A DNA stretch of 64,000 bases from positions 1-64,000 of the forward strand of contig JAZRLO010000001.1 in the NCBI GenBank assembly GCA_045646845.1, in the 5' to 3' direction. The notes under the pieces are model-generated. The model was not told the origin of the DNA, ran no database searches, and saw only the letters and a program-made list of their open reading frames with translations. A program made the translations under genes and the position numbers. Source of the stretch: HGM04593 sp045646845 (GTDB taxonomy: Bacteria; Bacteroidota; Bacteroidia; Bacteroidales; Bacteroidaceae). Within the stretch, counting starts at the first letter, position 1, and every line of letters starts with the position of its first letter. Of this stretch, positions 18,408 through 27,093 are shown piece after piece.

Positions 18408-19613
18408 TTATATTTTCTCTTCGGGATGGTTGGCATAATATGCCCTTAGCGGTGTTGACGTCACCTTGATGAAACCTTTGGCATCTTCGGCAGTCCAGCC
18501 TTTCTGTACCTCGCCATACTCGCCCAGTTTGTTCTTGACAAGGTCGTTCGGCGAGTCAACGCCTACGGTCTCGAAGTGCTTCGGCATGAGCTTCAGAATT
18601 GCCGTACCCGTCACGTTGCGCTGTGAACTCTCGAGCATGGCTTCTATGTCGCGCATTACCGGCTCAAGATACTGGCTCTCGTGCAGGAACATGCCGTACC
18701 AGTTGGCAACCTGGTCCTTCCAGTACTGTTGCCATTTGCTGAGTGTGTATTTCTCAAGGAATTTGTGCGCGGCAATGATGAGCATCGGTGCTGCGGCCTC
18801 AAAGCCCACGCGTCCTTTTATACCTATAATGGTGTCACCGACGTGCATGTCGCGTCCTATTCCGTATGCGGCACCAATCTCCTCGACTCTCTGTATCGCC
18901 TTTATGGGGTCATCGAACTCCTTTCCGTTCACGGCCTTCAGCTCTCCATCCTTGAAGGTGAGTCTCAACTCCTCCTCGCCGTTCTTTTCCACCTGCTTTA
19001 GGTATGCGCTGTCGGGGAGTCCCTGTGTAGAGTCCAATATCTCTCCGCCGCATATCGAAGTTCCCCAAAGTCCTACGTTATAGGAGTATTTGAGCTTTGC
19101 GAAGTCGGCCTTGAACCCATGCTCGTTGAGGTAATTGACCTCGAATTCGCGTGTAAGTGTCATATCACGTGTGAGTGTGATGATTTCAACTCCGGGTGCG
19201 CATACAAGGAATGTCATGTCAAACCTTATCTGGTCGTTTCCGGCACCGGTTGAACCGTGTGCAATTGCATCGGCACCAATCTCATTGGCATAACGTGCTA
19301 TGGCAAGTGCCTGGAAAATTCTCTCCGAAGAGACGGAGATGGGGTATGTGCCGTTGCGCAGCACATTGCCGTATATCATATAACGCAGGCTCTTGTCGTA
19401 GTATTCCCTTGTAACATCAATGGTTACATACTCCTTTGCACCGAGCTTATATGCGTTCTCTTCGTTCTGTTTCAGCTGTTCGGGGCTGAATCCTCCCGTG
19501 TTGGCGCATGCTGCATAGACTTCGTATCCTTTCTCCTTGGCAAGGTACATTACAGTGAACGAAGTGTCGAGTCCACCGCTGAATGCAACAACTACCTTTT
19601 TCTTTTTTTCCAT
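18408..19613 (-). CDS. argG: Argininosuccinate synthase
   Basis: ArgG joins citrulline and aspartate with ATP to give argininosuccinate. The PP-loop AFSGGLDTS lies at residues 10-18 and the HGSTGAGNDQIRF segment of the ATP/citrulline site is present. The 401-residue length is typical of the short bacterial type. A 108-nt gap separates it from the upstream GNAT gene, the largest gap in the operon, so an internal promoter is possible. Confidence 0.97.
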   Translation of the reverse strand: MEKKKKVVVAFSGGLDTSFTVMYLAKEKGYEVYAACANTGGFSPEQLKQNEENAYKLGAKEYVTIDVTREYYDKSLRYMIYGNVLRNGTYPISVSSERIFQALAIARYANEIGADAIAHGSTGAGNDQIRFDMTFLVCAPGVEIITLTRDMTLTREFEVNYLNEHGFKADFAKLKYSYNVGLWGTSICGGEILDSTQGLPDSAYLKQVEKNGEEELRLTFKDGELKAVNGKEFDDPIKAIQRVEEIGAAYGIGRDMHVGDTIIGIKGRVGFEAAAPMLIIAAHKFLEKYTLSKWQQYWKDQVANWYGMFLHESQYLEPVMRDIEAMLESSQRNVTGTAILKLMPKHFETVGVDSPNDLVKNKLGEYGEVQKGWTAEDAKGFIKVTSTPLRAYYANHPEEKI

Positions 19614-19721
19614 ATATATTGTTTCTTCTTTTTTTAATAACTCTGACCGGTTGCATAGTCTTGTGGGCTATGCTGTATGATTCTCTCCTTTAAGGGGTTC
19701 TGTATTTACTGTTTCCCGCGT

Positions 19722-20282
19722 TCACTTTCCATGTTTTGCCGGGTCGTACAGCATTGCCGTGCATATGCAGTACCGGCGGTCCGTACGCATCAGTACATCG
19801 TGGTTCACGCAACCCTGGCAACCTTTCCAGAATGCCTCGTCGTCCGTGAGTTCCGAGAACGGTACCGGAACATATCCCAGTTCCGTGTTTATCTTCATCA
19901 CCGCACCGCCGCTGGTGAGACCGAACAGTTTCGCGTTGGGCCACATTTCGCGTGACAGCCTGAATGCTCTCTGCTTGATTCGTCTTGCAAGTCCGTGTCC
20001 GCGGAACTTTTCCCTGACGATAAGTCCCGAGTTTGCAACGTATTGCTTGTTGCCCCAGCTCTCTATGTAGCAGAAGCCTGCAAACTCATCTCCAGCAAGG
20101 GCTATTATGGCCTTGCCCTCCTTCATCTTCTGTGTCACGTACTCGTGCGTACGCTTTGCAATACCTGTGCCGCGCACTTTTGCAGCGGCGCATATTGTAT
20201 CGAGAATCTCATCGACATACTTCTCGTGCGATGCGTTGGCGATGATGACCTCTATTCCGTCATTGTATTCAATCTCTTCCAT
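19722..20282 (-). CDS. GNAT family N-acyltransferase of the arginine operon (candidate glutamate N-acyltransferase)
   Basis: The 186-residue protein has the GNAT acyl-CoA-binding segment VREKFRGHGLARRI (R/QxxGxG/A type) and an FGLTSGGAVMKINTELGY strand-helix near the C-terminus, with a Cys-containing tail (CQGCVNHD). It lies between argR and argG, 7 nt after argR, and this position is conserved in Bacteroidales. No other glutamate N-acyltransferase (argA or argJ) is in the window. The simple inference is that it makes N-acyl-glutamate, possibly with succinyl-CoA because Bacteroides uses succinylated intermediates. The GNAT fold is clear; the substrate is inferred. Confidence 0.8.
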   Translation of the reverse strand: MEEIEYNDGIEVIIANASHEKYVDEILDTICAAAKVRGTGIAKRTHEYVTQKMKEGKAIIALAGDEFAGFCYIESWGNKQYVANSGLIVREKFRGHGLARRIKQRAFRLSREMWPNAKLFGLTSGGAVMKINTELGYVPVPFSELTDDEAFWKGCQGCVNHDVLMRTDRRYCICTAMLYDPAKHGK

Positions 20283-20289
20283 CTTCAGC

Positions 20290-20772
20290 TCAGATATTGG
20301 GTATTATTGTTCTTAATGCTCTTAATACAGCCGTACGGCTTGCCTCCTCGGCAACCACGATCATAACGGTGTCGTCACCGGCGAGCGTGCCTACAATCTC
20401 GGGGAATTCGCTGTTGTCGATATGATATGCAAGCGTGTTTGCATAACTTGGTTTGGTGCGTATGACGGCGATGTTGCCCGAGAATCTTATGGAGAGGAAT
20501 CCGTTTGCCTCCTGTTGCTCAGAAACCGGATTTACACCGCCTTCAGTTCCTTCGTGACGGTACTGCTGTGAACGTGACAGCACATATCTGTATCGGCCGT
20601 TGACTCCAACGCTCTTTACTACGCGTAGCTGGTGCAGGTCACGAGACAGTGTTGCCTGTGTAAGTTTGTATCCCTCTTTTGCAAGCTCGTTCAACAACTC
20701 CTCCTGACTGCCTATCTCCTTTGTTGATAGAATCAGCCTTATTGTGTCGAGTCGTGAATTTTTTATCTTCAT
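20290..20772 (-). CDS. argR: Arginine repressor ArgR
   Basis: ArgR binds ARG boxes as a hexamer with arginine as corepressor. The N-terminal winged helix is visible around KEIGSQEELLNELAKEGYKLTQATLSRDLHQL, and the C-terminal oligomerisation/arginine domain contains GTLAGDDTVMIVV with the arginine-contacting Asp pair. The frame is open to an ATG at 20802, but I chose 20772 (MKIKNSRLDTIRL), which matches the usual N-terminus and lies just downstream of a -7 element. It heads the operon and is probably autoregulated. Confidence 0.94.
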   Translation of the reverse strand: MKIKNSRLDTIRLILSTKEIGSQEELLNELAKEGYKLTQATLSRDLHQLRVVKSVGVNGRYRYVLSRSQQYRHEGTEGGVNPVSEQQEANGFLSIRFSGNIAVIRTKPSYANTLAYHIDNSEFPEIVGTLAGDDTVMIVVAEEASRTAVLRALRTIIPNI

Positions 20773-20799
20773 ATTTGCATATTTATTCTTCAAAGCGTG

Positions 20800-20807
20800 C
20801 AAAAATA
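20800..20807 (-). promoter_or_regulatory. Candidate -7 element of the argR operon
   Basis: On the minus strand the octamer TATTTTTG fits TAnnTTTG and lies 28 nt upstream of the argR ATG. No TTG occurs at the expected 19-20 nt spacing, so the -33 half is weak. Confidence 0.35.
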
Positions 20808-20836
20808 GGAATATTTAAACAATTTTCCTTGTGTTT

Positions 20837-20873
20837 TTGCAAATAATTTACATATAAACCATAAAATTTGCAA
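20837..20873. promoter_or_regulatory. Inverted repeat upstream of argR, candidate ARG operator
   Basis: The 8-mers TTGCAAAT (20837-20844) and ATTTGCAA (20866-20873) form a spaced palindrome in an AT-rich stretch just upstream of the argR -7 element. Its place and AT-rich symmetry fit an ArgR operator, but ARG boxes of Bacteroidales are not known to me in detail. Confidence 0.35.
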
Positions 20874-20939
20874 TTTCTTTGAAAACAACAAGAGTTGAAC
20901 CGAATGGTTCTTTTTGTCAGGTTTCTTGTAAATGAAGAG

Positions 20940-21258
20940 TTATAAATCCCCTACCAGCCTGTACGTTCTCCAGTTGAGGTTGCTTCTGTAGGCGGCCAGC
21001 GCCGTGGCCGGGACATGAACAGTAATGCCCGGGGTATTGAATATCATTGTAATTGCGGGCGGAGTCATTGCGTGCACATAGACATCGCGTAGGGCTGTAC
21101 ACTCATAGAAGGCATAGCATGGCAGACACATACATTCTTGTGCTGTCAAGAATGCGCATGGACAGGTAGTCAAAATCGCGTGGAGTAACTATCCTGCGCC
21201 CGGCAACCTTTTCGGCCAACATCCTCAATCTGTTAAATGTAACATCCTTTTCTACCAT
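20940..21258 (-). pseudogene. Composite remnant: N-terminal HTH-like segment joined to a BspA-type LRR C-terminus
   Basis: Two protein fragments lie end to end on the minus strand in different frames. The first (ATG at 21258 to about 21112) gives a segment with TPRDFDYLSMRILDSTRMYVS, as at the start of a common Bacteroidetes protein type that continues with TLKRLWGY; it stops right after this. The second (about 21119 to 20940) gives CYAFYECTALRDVYVHAM, then VPATALAAYRSNLNW, the typical final repeat and cap of BspA-like leucine-rich repeat (LRR_5) proteins. Neither is a whole gene. A deletion that fused two genes out of frame explains this best. Confidence 0.6.
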
Positions 21259-21392
21259 AGTACATACATATTCCGCCTGCGAAATAGCACAAAAAACAAC
21301 GGCAAGCAAACATCGTTCGGGACAAATGGAACAAAATGGAGTGTCAGTCCAGGATGAACCAAAATGAACCAATAGGCAAGTGAAAATATGTT

Positions 21393-21400
21393 GTAAGTTT
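21393..21400 (+). promoter_or_regulatory. Candidate -7 element for the LRR gene pair
   Basis: TAAGTTTG matches TAnnTTTG and lies 36 nt upstream of the ATG at 21437. No clear -33 TTG is found at the right distance. Confidence 0.35.
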
Positions 21401-21436
21401 GCACAAAATAGTACAAATAATTAACTAAAAAGAATT

Positions 21437-22000
21437 ATGAAAAAAGTCTGCACAACCTTGTTTGTTGCATTTCTACTTCTTATGGGTACTAATGCAAGCG
21501 CACAAAAACTTGAGGGCAATTCCGAATTTTATACCGGATATATGTCAACAACAAATTATGACCGTGCCAACACGATAAAATCAATTGATGGGGTTTTGTA
21601 TTTCATATATGATGACATTCCTGTTGCATTATTGAGATACCCCGCAATGAAACCTCAAGAGGAGTTTGAAATTCCGTCAACAGTGCGCCGCATTTGTAAC
21701 AATGCATTCCAAGGAACAAAGTTTTTAAAAACCGTAAAAATGCATAATAAGGTAACAGAGGGTGCATATGTAGGCCTGACAATAGGTGAGAACGCTTTCA
21801 ATGACAGTTCTATTGAAAATTTTATAGTCATTGAAAACGATGAAAACCAAACAAATGTAGCAATGTTCGAGCCAACAGCAAAGAAGGATGTTGCACGTTA
21901 TGACCTTAGCGGTCGCAAGGCAGAGAAAGAGCAGGAAGGCTTCCAAATCATTGTCTATGATGACAACACAACAAAGAAAGTAATCAACAAAAAGAAATAG
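21437..22000 (+). CDS. Secreted short leucine-rich-repeat (BspA-like) protein
   Basis: The 187-residue product has a signal peptide ending NASAQ and short LRR_5-like segments (FEIPSTVRRICNNAFQG and LTIGENAFNDSSIENF). Its tail (RYDLSGRKAEKEQEGFQIIV) resembles the C-terminal segments common on secreted Bacteroidales proteins. It lies 11 nt before a larger LRR protein, so the two are probably co-transcribed. No enzymatic motif is seen; surface binding or adhesion is the usual suggestion for this class. It may be a shortened paralogue of its neighbour. Confidence 0.75.
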   Translation: MKKVCTTLFVAFLLLMGTNASAQKLEGNSEFYTGYMSTTNYDRANTIKSIDGVLYFIYDDIPVALLRYPAMKPQEEFEIPSTVRRICNNAFQGTKFLKTVKMHNKVTEGAYVGLTIGENAFNDSSIENFIVIENDENQTNVAMFEPTAKKDVARYDLSGRKAEKEQEGFQIIVYDDNTTKKVINKKK

Positions 22001-22011
22001 TATAGAAAATT

Positions 22012-23742
22012 ATGAGACATTGTATTCTGACTCTTCTGCTCTATCTGGTTTGTATTGGAGCAAGTGCCAAACCGTTTGAACACAACGGAATTTATTACAA
22101 CATTATCGACAACAGTTCAGTTGAAGTCTATAATGCAAGTGGTTATGGTGTCGTAGCCAAGTGGTACGAGTATTATAAAGGAACAGTAAACATCCCTGCC
22201 GCTATTTCTGTCGAAGGCAAAAGTTATAACGTAACAAGAATTGCCGACAAGGCTTTTATGGGACAGACCGGGCTGACAATGGTGGTAATCCCAAAAACCG
22301 TGGAAAGCATAGGAAAACAAGGTTTTTCGGGGTGTACGAATTTGAAGAGTGTCGCTTTTTCAAGTGGTGGCGTGTTAAGCAGTATCGGGAAAGAGGCCTT
22401 TCAGTCGTGCGCAATAACCAGTCTGAATTTCCCTAAATCACTTAAAACAGTCGGAGAGTATGCTTTTAAATATTGTGAAGCATTGAAAAGTATCAAGGGA
22501 GGTGATTCAATAGAATTGTTAGATAAAGGTTCCTTTCAAGGCTGTATAAACCTGACCGAGATAACCTTGCCTGAATCTGTGAAAACGATTGGAGACTTTG
22601 CTTTTTGGAACTGCACTGCGTTAAGAACAGTTGTTATGAATGAAGGCCTTGAGACAATAGGCAATGACGCTTTTCTCGAGTGCTCTTCTTTAGCAACTGT
22701 AAAAATCTCAAACACGGTAAAGACTATCGGCTGGGAGGCCTTCCGTTGGTGCTTGAACCTGAGAAGCATTGTAATTCCTAATTCAGTAGAGAAAATGGAT
22801 TATGGTACATTCCGTTACTGCACCGGTTTGGAAAGTATTACTTTGAGTAATGCGCTTCAGAAAATTCCTGCATGGGCATTTGAACAGACTGCACTAAAAA
22901 GCATTGAAATCCCCAATTCTGTAACAGCAATCGAAGTCTCGGCTTTCACAGATTGCTCAAAATTGTCAGAGGTGAAATGGGGCAGTTCATTGGAATACAT
23001 TTATGCTAGTGCCTTTATCGGGACGAACTTAAGCAAAGTTGAGCTTCCTGAACCTTTAAAAGAGATTGGTATGTCCGCGTTTGCAAAGTGTGAGAACCTT
23101 GTAGAGGTAACAATACCCTACACAACAATACGAATTTCAGACTTTGCTTTCACAGAGTGTCCCAAACTCAAAACAGTATATAATTATGCCACAACACCCC
23201 AAGAGATACCCTACACCCAATCTCCTTTTGTAGATTGCGACAATCCTGTAGAGGTACATATCTTCGAGGGCCTGAAAGATGAATATGAGACATCAATTGG
23301 CTGGAGTGTTGCATTAGAGAAGAATTACATTGTGTTGAAGGATGATATCAAGGCCTCAAAAATCAGTTCCATAACTATTGACGGTGCGCCCATATATTGC
23401 ACAGTTGGAGAGACCGGGGTTGCAACAGCAACAATAACACCCTCCAATGCATTCAATCGCGCATTGTCATGGAGCAGTAGTGATGAATCAATTCTTTACA
23501 TAGATGAATTCTCGGGCCAGTATGTCGCTTTAGAGCCGGGAACAGCGACAATTACAGCAATGGCAACGGATGGCAGTGGCGTAAGCGCAACGGCGCTCGT
23601 GACTGTTACAGACGACACCGGTATAAAAGAGAACTTCATTGACGCTACGCAAGATGTCATATTCAACCTTAGAGGAGAAAAACTTTCAGTTCCCACAAAG
23701 GGTATAAATATAATAAATGGCAAAAAGGTACTTATCTACTGA
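22012..23742 (+). CDS. BspA-family leucine-rich-repeat surface protein with Big_2-like domain
   Basis: The 576-residue protein has a signal peptide, then a run of LRR_5 repeats of about 23 residues from about residue 60 to 430 (for example SIGKQGFSGCTNLKSVAF and TIGDFAFWNCTALRTVVM). A bacterial Ig-like Big_2 domain follows (about 445-535: ATITPSNAFNRALSWSS and GTATITAMATDGSG), then a short tail ending NLRGEKLSVPTKGINIINGK, like the sorting tails of Bacteroidales exported proteins. BspA-type proteins bind host or bacterial surfaces; the ligand cannot be told. It lies 11 nt after the smaller LRR gene and is followed by a large palindrome. Confidence 0.85.
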   Translation: MRHCILTLLLYLVCIGASAKPFEHNGIYYNIIDNSSVEVYNASGYGVVAKWYEYYKGTVNIPAAISVEGKSYNVTRIADKAFMGQTGLTMVVIPKTVESIGKQGFSGCTNLKSVAFSSGGVLSSIGKEAFQSCAITSLNFPKSLKTVGEYAFKYCEALKSIKGGDSIELLDKGSFQGCINLTEITLPESVKTIGDFAFWNCTALRTVVMNEGLETIGNDAFLECSSLATVKISNTVKTIGWEAFRWCLNLRSIVIPNSVEKMDYGTFRYCTGLESITLSNALQKIPAWAFEQTALKSIEIPNSVTAIEVSAFTDCSKLSEVKWGSSLEYIYASAFIGTNLSKVELPEPLKEIGMSAFAKCENLVEVTIPYTTIRISDFAFTECPKLKTVYNYATTPQEIPYTQSPFVDCDNPVEVHIFEGLKDEYETSIGWSVALEKNYIVLKDDIKASKISSITIDGAPIYCTVGETGVATATITPSNAFNRALSWSSSDESILYIDEFSGQYVALEPGTATITAMATDGSGVSATALVTVTDDTGIKENFIDATQDVIFNLRGEKLSVPTKGINIINGKKVLIY

Positions 23743-23771
23743 TGTGATACCCAACGCATTTGATACGTGAT

Positions 23772-23823
23772 ATACATATACAGCAAACAGGGTGGCTAGC
23801 CACCCTGTTTGCTGTATATGTAT
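23772..23823. terminator. Perfect 52-bp palindrome, probable terminator
   Basis: Two 26-nt arms meet at 23797/23798 without a spacer; the core reads AGGGTGGCTAGCCACCCT. The stem extends further (GTGATA with TATCAC) after a 2-nt slip. It lies 29 nt after the LRR gene stop. There is no T-run, so it could also be a cruciform or processing site, but its position fits a terminator. Confidence 0.55.
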
Positions 23824-23946
23824 CACTGCCACGTTTCGGATAGGATTATCGTACACTTCCAATAAAGAAAGTTTTTAAATTGACAATATAACTTTATAAA
23901 TTATAGTAATAATATAGCAGTTGACCGCGACTTTTTTCTTCGCGAA

Positions 23947-24154
23947 CTTGTCATCCTGACCATAGCTTAATGAAAAAGATTAAAAAGAGGTTCTCGATGA
24001 GCGTAGCGAACTAACGAATGTGAAGGATCTAAAAACTGCGTTTAAAATAGATACACTGCCTACGGTGATTTTGCAAACACTCGTTGTAAAAACTTCAAGT
24101 AAACTTGGTTTTAACTCGTTTAGTTGCAAAATTCGCTTTGCTCAGTATGACAAA
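23947..24154. repeat. 208-bp element with imperfect terminal inverted repeats
   Basis: The outer ends pair as 20-nt inverted repeats (CTTGTCATCCTGACCATAGC at 23947-23966 with the complement of GCTTTGCTCAGTATGACAAA at 24135-24154; 16 of 20 positions). Inside is TGAGCGTAGCGAACTAACGA followed by GTGAAGGATCT, like the 'TCATCCTGAGCGAAGCGAAGGATCT' type of dispersed repeat found between genes in many bacterial genomes. No coding frame is supported. It fills most of the gap between the LRR operon and the inositol-phosphate synthase gene. Confidence 0.55.
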
Positions 24155-24198
24155 CAATGTTTGGGTCAACATCTATATTATTGCCAAAAAAAATATGA

Positions 24199-24236
24199 AA
24201 AAATATGCAACAACCTGTCGATTGCTGCATATTTTT
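24199..24236. terminator. Terminator of the inositol-phosphate synthase gene
   Basis: A stem of about 15 bp with one mismatch pairs AAAAATATGCAACAA (24199-24213) with TTGCTGCATATTTTT (24222-24236). Read on the minus strand it ends in a run of Ts, 31 nt after the stop at 24267. Confidence 0.6.
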
Positions 24237-24266
24237 ATATTGTTTTTGCTGTATTGCTACGTTGTA

Positions 24267-25565
24267 TCAGTCAAGTTCCTGGTCGGCTTCGTACCCGGCA
24301 AACTCGCGTATCTTGTTCTTCAGCATGGCGAACTGCTTGAACAGGTCATGGACCGGTTTCTCCCCATCCTTGTGCATGGGGGCTTTGCAGTAGAATGACA
24401 TGAATTCCTGTATTCCGTATTCTCCGGCGCGCAGTGCCACATCACTGAAAAGTATCAGGTCGAGCACCAGCGGAGCCGCCAGAATGGAGTCGCGGCATAG
24501 GAAGTTCACCTTTATGGTCATAGGGTATTCCATCCATCCGAATATGTCGATGTTGTCCCAGCTCTCCTTCTCGTCACCGCGTGGAGGGTAATAGTTGATG
24601 CGTACCTTGTGGTACATGTCGTTGTAGAGCTCGGGATATACGTCGCTGTCAAGAATGTTCTCGAGTGCAGATGTCTTGCTCACACGTTTTGTTTCGAAGT
24701 TTTCGGGGTTGTCCAGCACCACGCCGTCGCGGTTGCCGAGTATATTGGTGGAGAACCAGCCTCTTACACCCAATTGGCGTGTGAAGAATGCCGGCGCAAG
24801 CACTGTCTTCATCATTGTCTGTCCGCTCTTGAAGTCCTTGCCGGTGATAGGAGTCTTTGTCTCCTCGGCAAGTTCCCACATGGCCGGAATATCGACGCAG
24901 AGGTTGGGCGCACCCATTACAAAGGGACAGCCTTCGCGCATGGCAGCGTATGCGTAGCACATGCTGGGAGCCACGTTTGCCTTGTCATCGGCCTTCATGG
25001 CAGCCTCGAAAGCGGCTACTGTGCCATGTACTTCGTCGTTGCGCTTTATGAATTTTTCGGTGCTGGCAATCCATATGACTACCACGCGTTCGCAACCGTG
25101 CTCCTTTTTGAAACTGCGTATATCCTCACGCAACTGTTCGGTCATCTCCCAACGTGTACCTGTCTTTACGTTCGGTCCGTCGATGTTGCTTGCGTAGCTC
25201 TTGTCGAACAGTGCCTTGTAGGGACGTATGGCTTTCAATTCCTCCTTTACGGGGTCAATGTCTCTCTGCTTCAGGACATCGGCCTTGATGGCTGCATCGT
25301 ATGCGTCATCCTCGTATATGTCCCAGGCTCCGAATACTATGTCGTTCAGGTCGGCAACAGGAATGATGTCCTTTACCTCCTTGTAGCATTTCTCACTGCC
25401 TTTGCCAAGGCGCATGATACCCTCGCAGGCGAAAGAACCAACAGGCTTTGCAAGTCCTTTGCGCGCCATCAGCGTGCCTATGACTGTAGTTGTTGTCACT
25501 GCGCCAAGACCAACGCACATGACTCCCAGTTTGCCGCAGGCTTCCTTAACTTTCATCTCTCTCAT
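24267..25565 (-). CDS. ino1: myo-Inositol-1-phosphate synthase
   Basis: This enzyme isomerises glucose-6-phosphate to myo-inositol-3-phosphate with bound NAD+. The NAD-binding GLGAVTTTTVIG motif is near the N-terminus, and the family segments NLCVDIPAMWELAE, TPITGKDFKSGQT and DSILAAPLVLDLILF are clear. In Bacteroides the enzyme supplies inositol lipids, but here the other inositol-lipid genes are not adjacent. The start is uncertain: the frame is open to ATG 25592, and ATGs also lie at 25565 and 25556. I chose 25565, which gives the short leader usual before GKLGV. It lies downstream of lpdA with a 128-nt gap. Confidence 0.9.
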   Translation of the reverse strand: MREMKVKEACGKLGVMCVGLGAVTTTTVIGTLMARKGLAKPVGSFACEGIMRLGKGSEKCYKEVKDIIPVADLNDIVFGAWDIYEDDAYDAAIKADVLKQRDIDPVKEELKAIRPYKALFDKSYASNIDGPNVKTGTRWEMTEQLREDIRSFKKEHGCERVVVIWIASTEKFIKRNDEVHGTVAAFEAAMKADDKANVAPSMCYAYAAMREGCPFVMGAPNLCVDIPAMWELAEETKTPITGKDFKSGQTMMKTVLAPAFFTRQLGVRGWFSTNILGNRDGVVLDNPENFETKRVSKTSALENILDSDVYPELYNDMYHKVRINYYPPRGDEKESWDNIDIFGWMEYPMTIKVNFLCRDSILAAPLVLDLILFSDVALRAGEYGIQEFMSFYCKAPMHKDGEKPVHDLFKQFAMLKNKIREFAGYEADQELD

Positions 25566-25693
25566 CTCTTCTATATTTCTTTTATTAAGCAAAATAATTG
25601 CTTTTTATCGAACTAACCTAAAGAAATTGTAAAATGTTCCTATAAATTTATAAAAATTACACTTTTTGTAAAAGATGCTTCCGTTTTTGTACG

Positions 25694-27037
25694 TTACATC
25701 AGCACCTCTTTCAGAATCTCGCCGACTGTAGGGTGGGGGAATACCGTGCGTTTCAGCTGCTCCACCGTAAGCCCGTTTGTTATGGCCATGCATGCGGCGC
25801 ATACGAACTCGCTGCACGGGTTGCCCAACATATGTATGCCCAACACCTTCTCCTCTTCCGAAACAAGAATCTTGCACAATCCCGTTTGTCCCTCGTTTTC
25901 GGCAACGAAGCGTCCTGCATATGTCATGGGCAGTTTGTGCAGGGTATATTCTATGCCCTCTTTTGCGGCCTGTTCTTCTGTGAGTCCCACGCCGCTCACT
26001 TCGGGGTTCGTATATACTACACCCGGTATCGCGTTGTATTCCATGCTGTCCTCTATGCCTGTAATGTGGTTTATGGCAACTTCTGCTTCGCGGCTTGCCG
26101 TGTGTGCAAGCAGGGAGAAGCCGGTAACGTCGCCTGCCGCATAAACGTTCGGCATGCTCGTCTGCATATGTGCGTTCACCTTTATGCCGCGCTCGACGTC
26201 AACTGCAATATTTTCGAGTCCGAACCCACCGAGCACCGGGCGGCGTCCCACGCTCACCAGTATCTTGTCACCTTCGGCACTCAGTTCATTGCCTTCGGTG
26301 TCGGTGAAATATACGGTGTTGCCTTCAATGCGTGTGACCTTGCACTGCAGGTTGAATTTTACTCCCTTTTTGGTATAAACTGCGCGCAGCATTTCGCTGA
26401 CCTCCTTGTCCATTCCGCCCAGAATCTCCGGCAACATCTCAATGACAGTGACAGGTATTCCGAGGCTGTTGCACAGGCTTGCAAACTCCATACCAATAAC
26501 GCCTCCGCCAATGACCACAAGGCTTTCAGGAGCCTCAGTGAGTGCAAGCATCTCACGGTTGGTAAGCACTGCCCCGTTTCCTTCAATTCCCGGGATGGGC
26601 GGAACGAAAGCCTCGCTTCCGGTGCATATCAGCAGTTTTGCGGCTTCGTATGACTGTTCGCCGCAGGTGATGTTTATGCAGTCGGTGTTGCCGCCGGCAA
26701 TCATCGCTTCGCCACGCACAACCTCTACACCATGCGCCTCCATCTTCATCTTTATTCCGGCAACGAGCTTGCGCACGACCTTTGTCTTGCGGTCGGCCAT
26801 CTTCTTGTACTCAAAAGCGACGTCCGTTGCAGTTATGCCATACTTCTTTCCGCCTGTGGCATGGTCATACATCTTTGCGCTGTAGAGCAGAGTCTTTGTG
26901 GGGATACACCCCTCGTTGAGACACACACCGCCAAGTTCGCGCTTTTCGAAAAGAACTACTTTCAGGCCCTTTGCGCCTGCATTCTCTGCTGCCACATAGC
27001 CGGCGGGGCCGCCGCCGATGATTGCCAAGTCGTACAT
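25694..27037 (-). CDS. lpdA: Dihydrolipoyl dehydrogenase
   Basis: This FAD-linked disulfide oxidoreductase reoxidises lipoamide (E3) with NAD+. The FAD motif IIGGGPAGYVAAE starts at residue 6, the redox-active pair is Cys39/Cys44 in GGVCLNEGCIPTKT, a second Rossmann motif VIGGGVIGMEFASL binds NAD, and the C-terminal catalytic dyad is His435/Glu440 in HPTVGE. The length is 447 residues. No E1, E2 or glycine-cleavage genes lie nearby, so it probably serves complexes encoded elsewhere. A well-formed promoter lies about 57 nt upstream. Confidence 0.93.
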   Translation of the reverse strand: MYDLAIIGGGPAGYVAAENAGAKGLKVVLFEKRELGGVCLNEGCIPTKTLLYSAKMYDHATGGKKYGITATDVAFEYKKMADRKTKVVRKLVAGIKMKMEAHGVEVVRGEAMIAGGNTDCINITCGEQSYEAAKLLICTGSEAFVPPIPGIEGNGAVLTNREMLALTEAPESLVVIGGGVIGMEFASLCNSLGIPVTVIEMLPEILGGMDKEVSEMLRAVYTKKGVKFNLQCKVTRIEGNTVYFTDTEGNELSAEGDKILVSVGRRPVLGGFGLENIAVDVERGIKVNAHMQTSMPNVYAAGDVTGFSLLAHTASREAEVAINHITGIEDSMEYNAIPGVVYTNPEVSGVGLTEEQAAKEGIEYTLHKLPMTYAGRFVAENEGQTGLCKILVSEEEKVLGIHMLGNPCSEFVCAACMAITNGLTVEQLKRTVFPHPTVGEILKEVLM

Positions 27038-27093
27038 ATGCTGTTTTTTTGAGTTGAATGAATCTGTCCGGCTGCCGTGTAAAGCAGCTCTTG

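Noticed and set aside
24609..25616. 335-codon plus-strand frame opposite the inositol-phosphate synthase gene
   Set aside because: It is antisense to a gene with clear family motifs; its composition (Cys/His-rich, no domain) is that of a shadow frame.
25733..26653. 306-codon plus-strand frame opposite lpdA
   Set aside because: Antisense to an enzyme with all catalytic motifs; no independent support.
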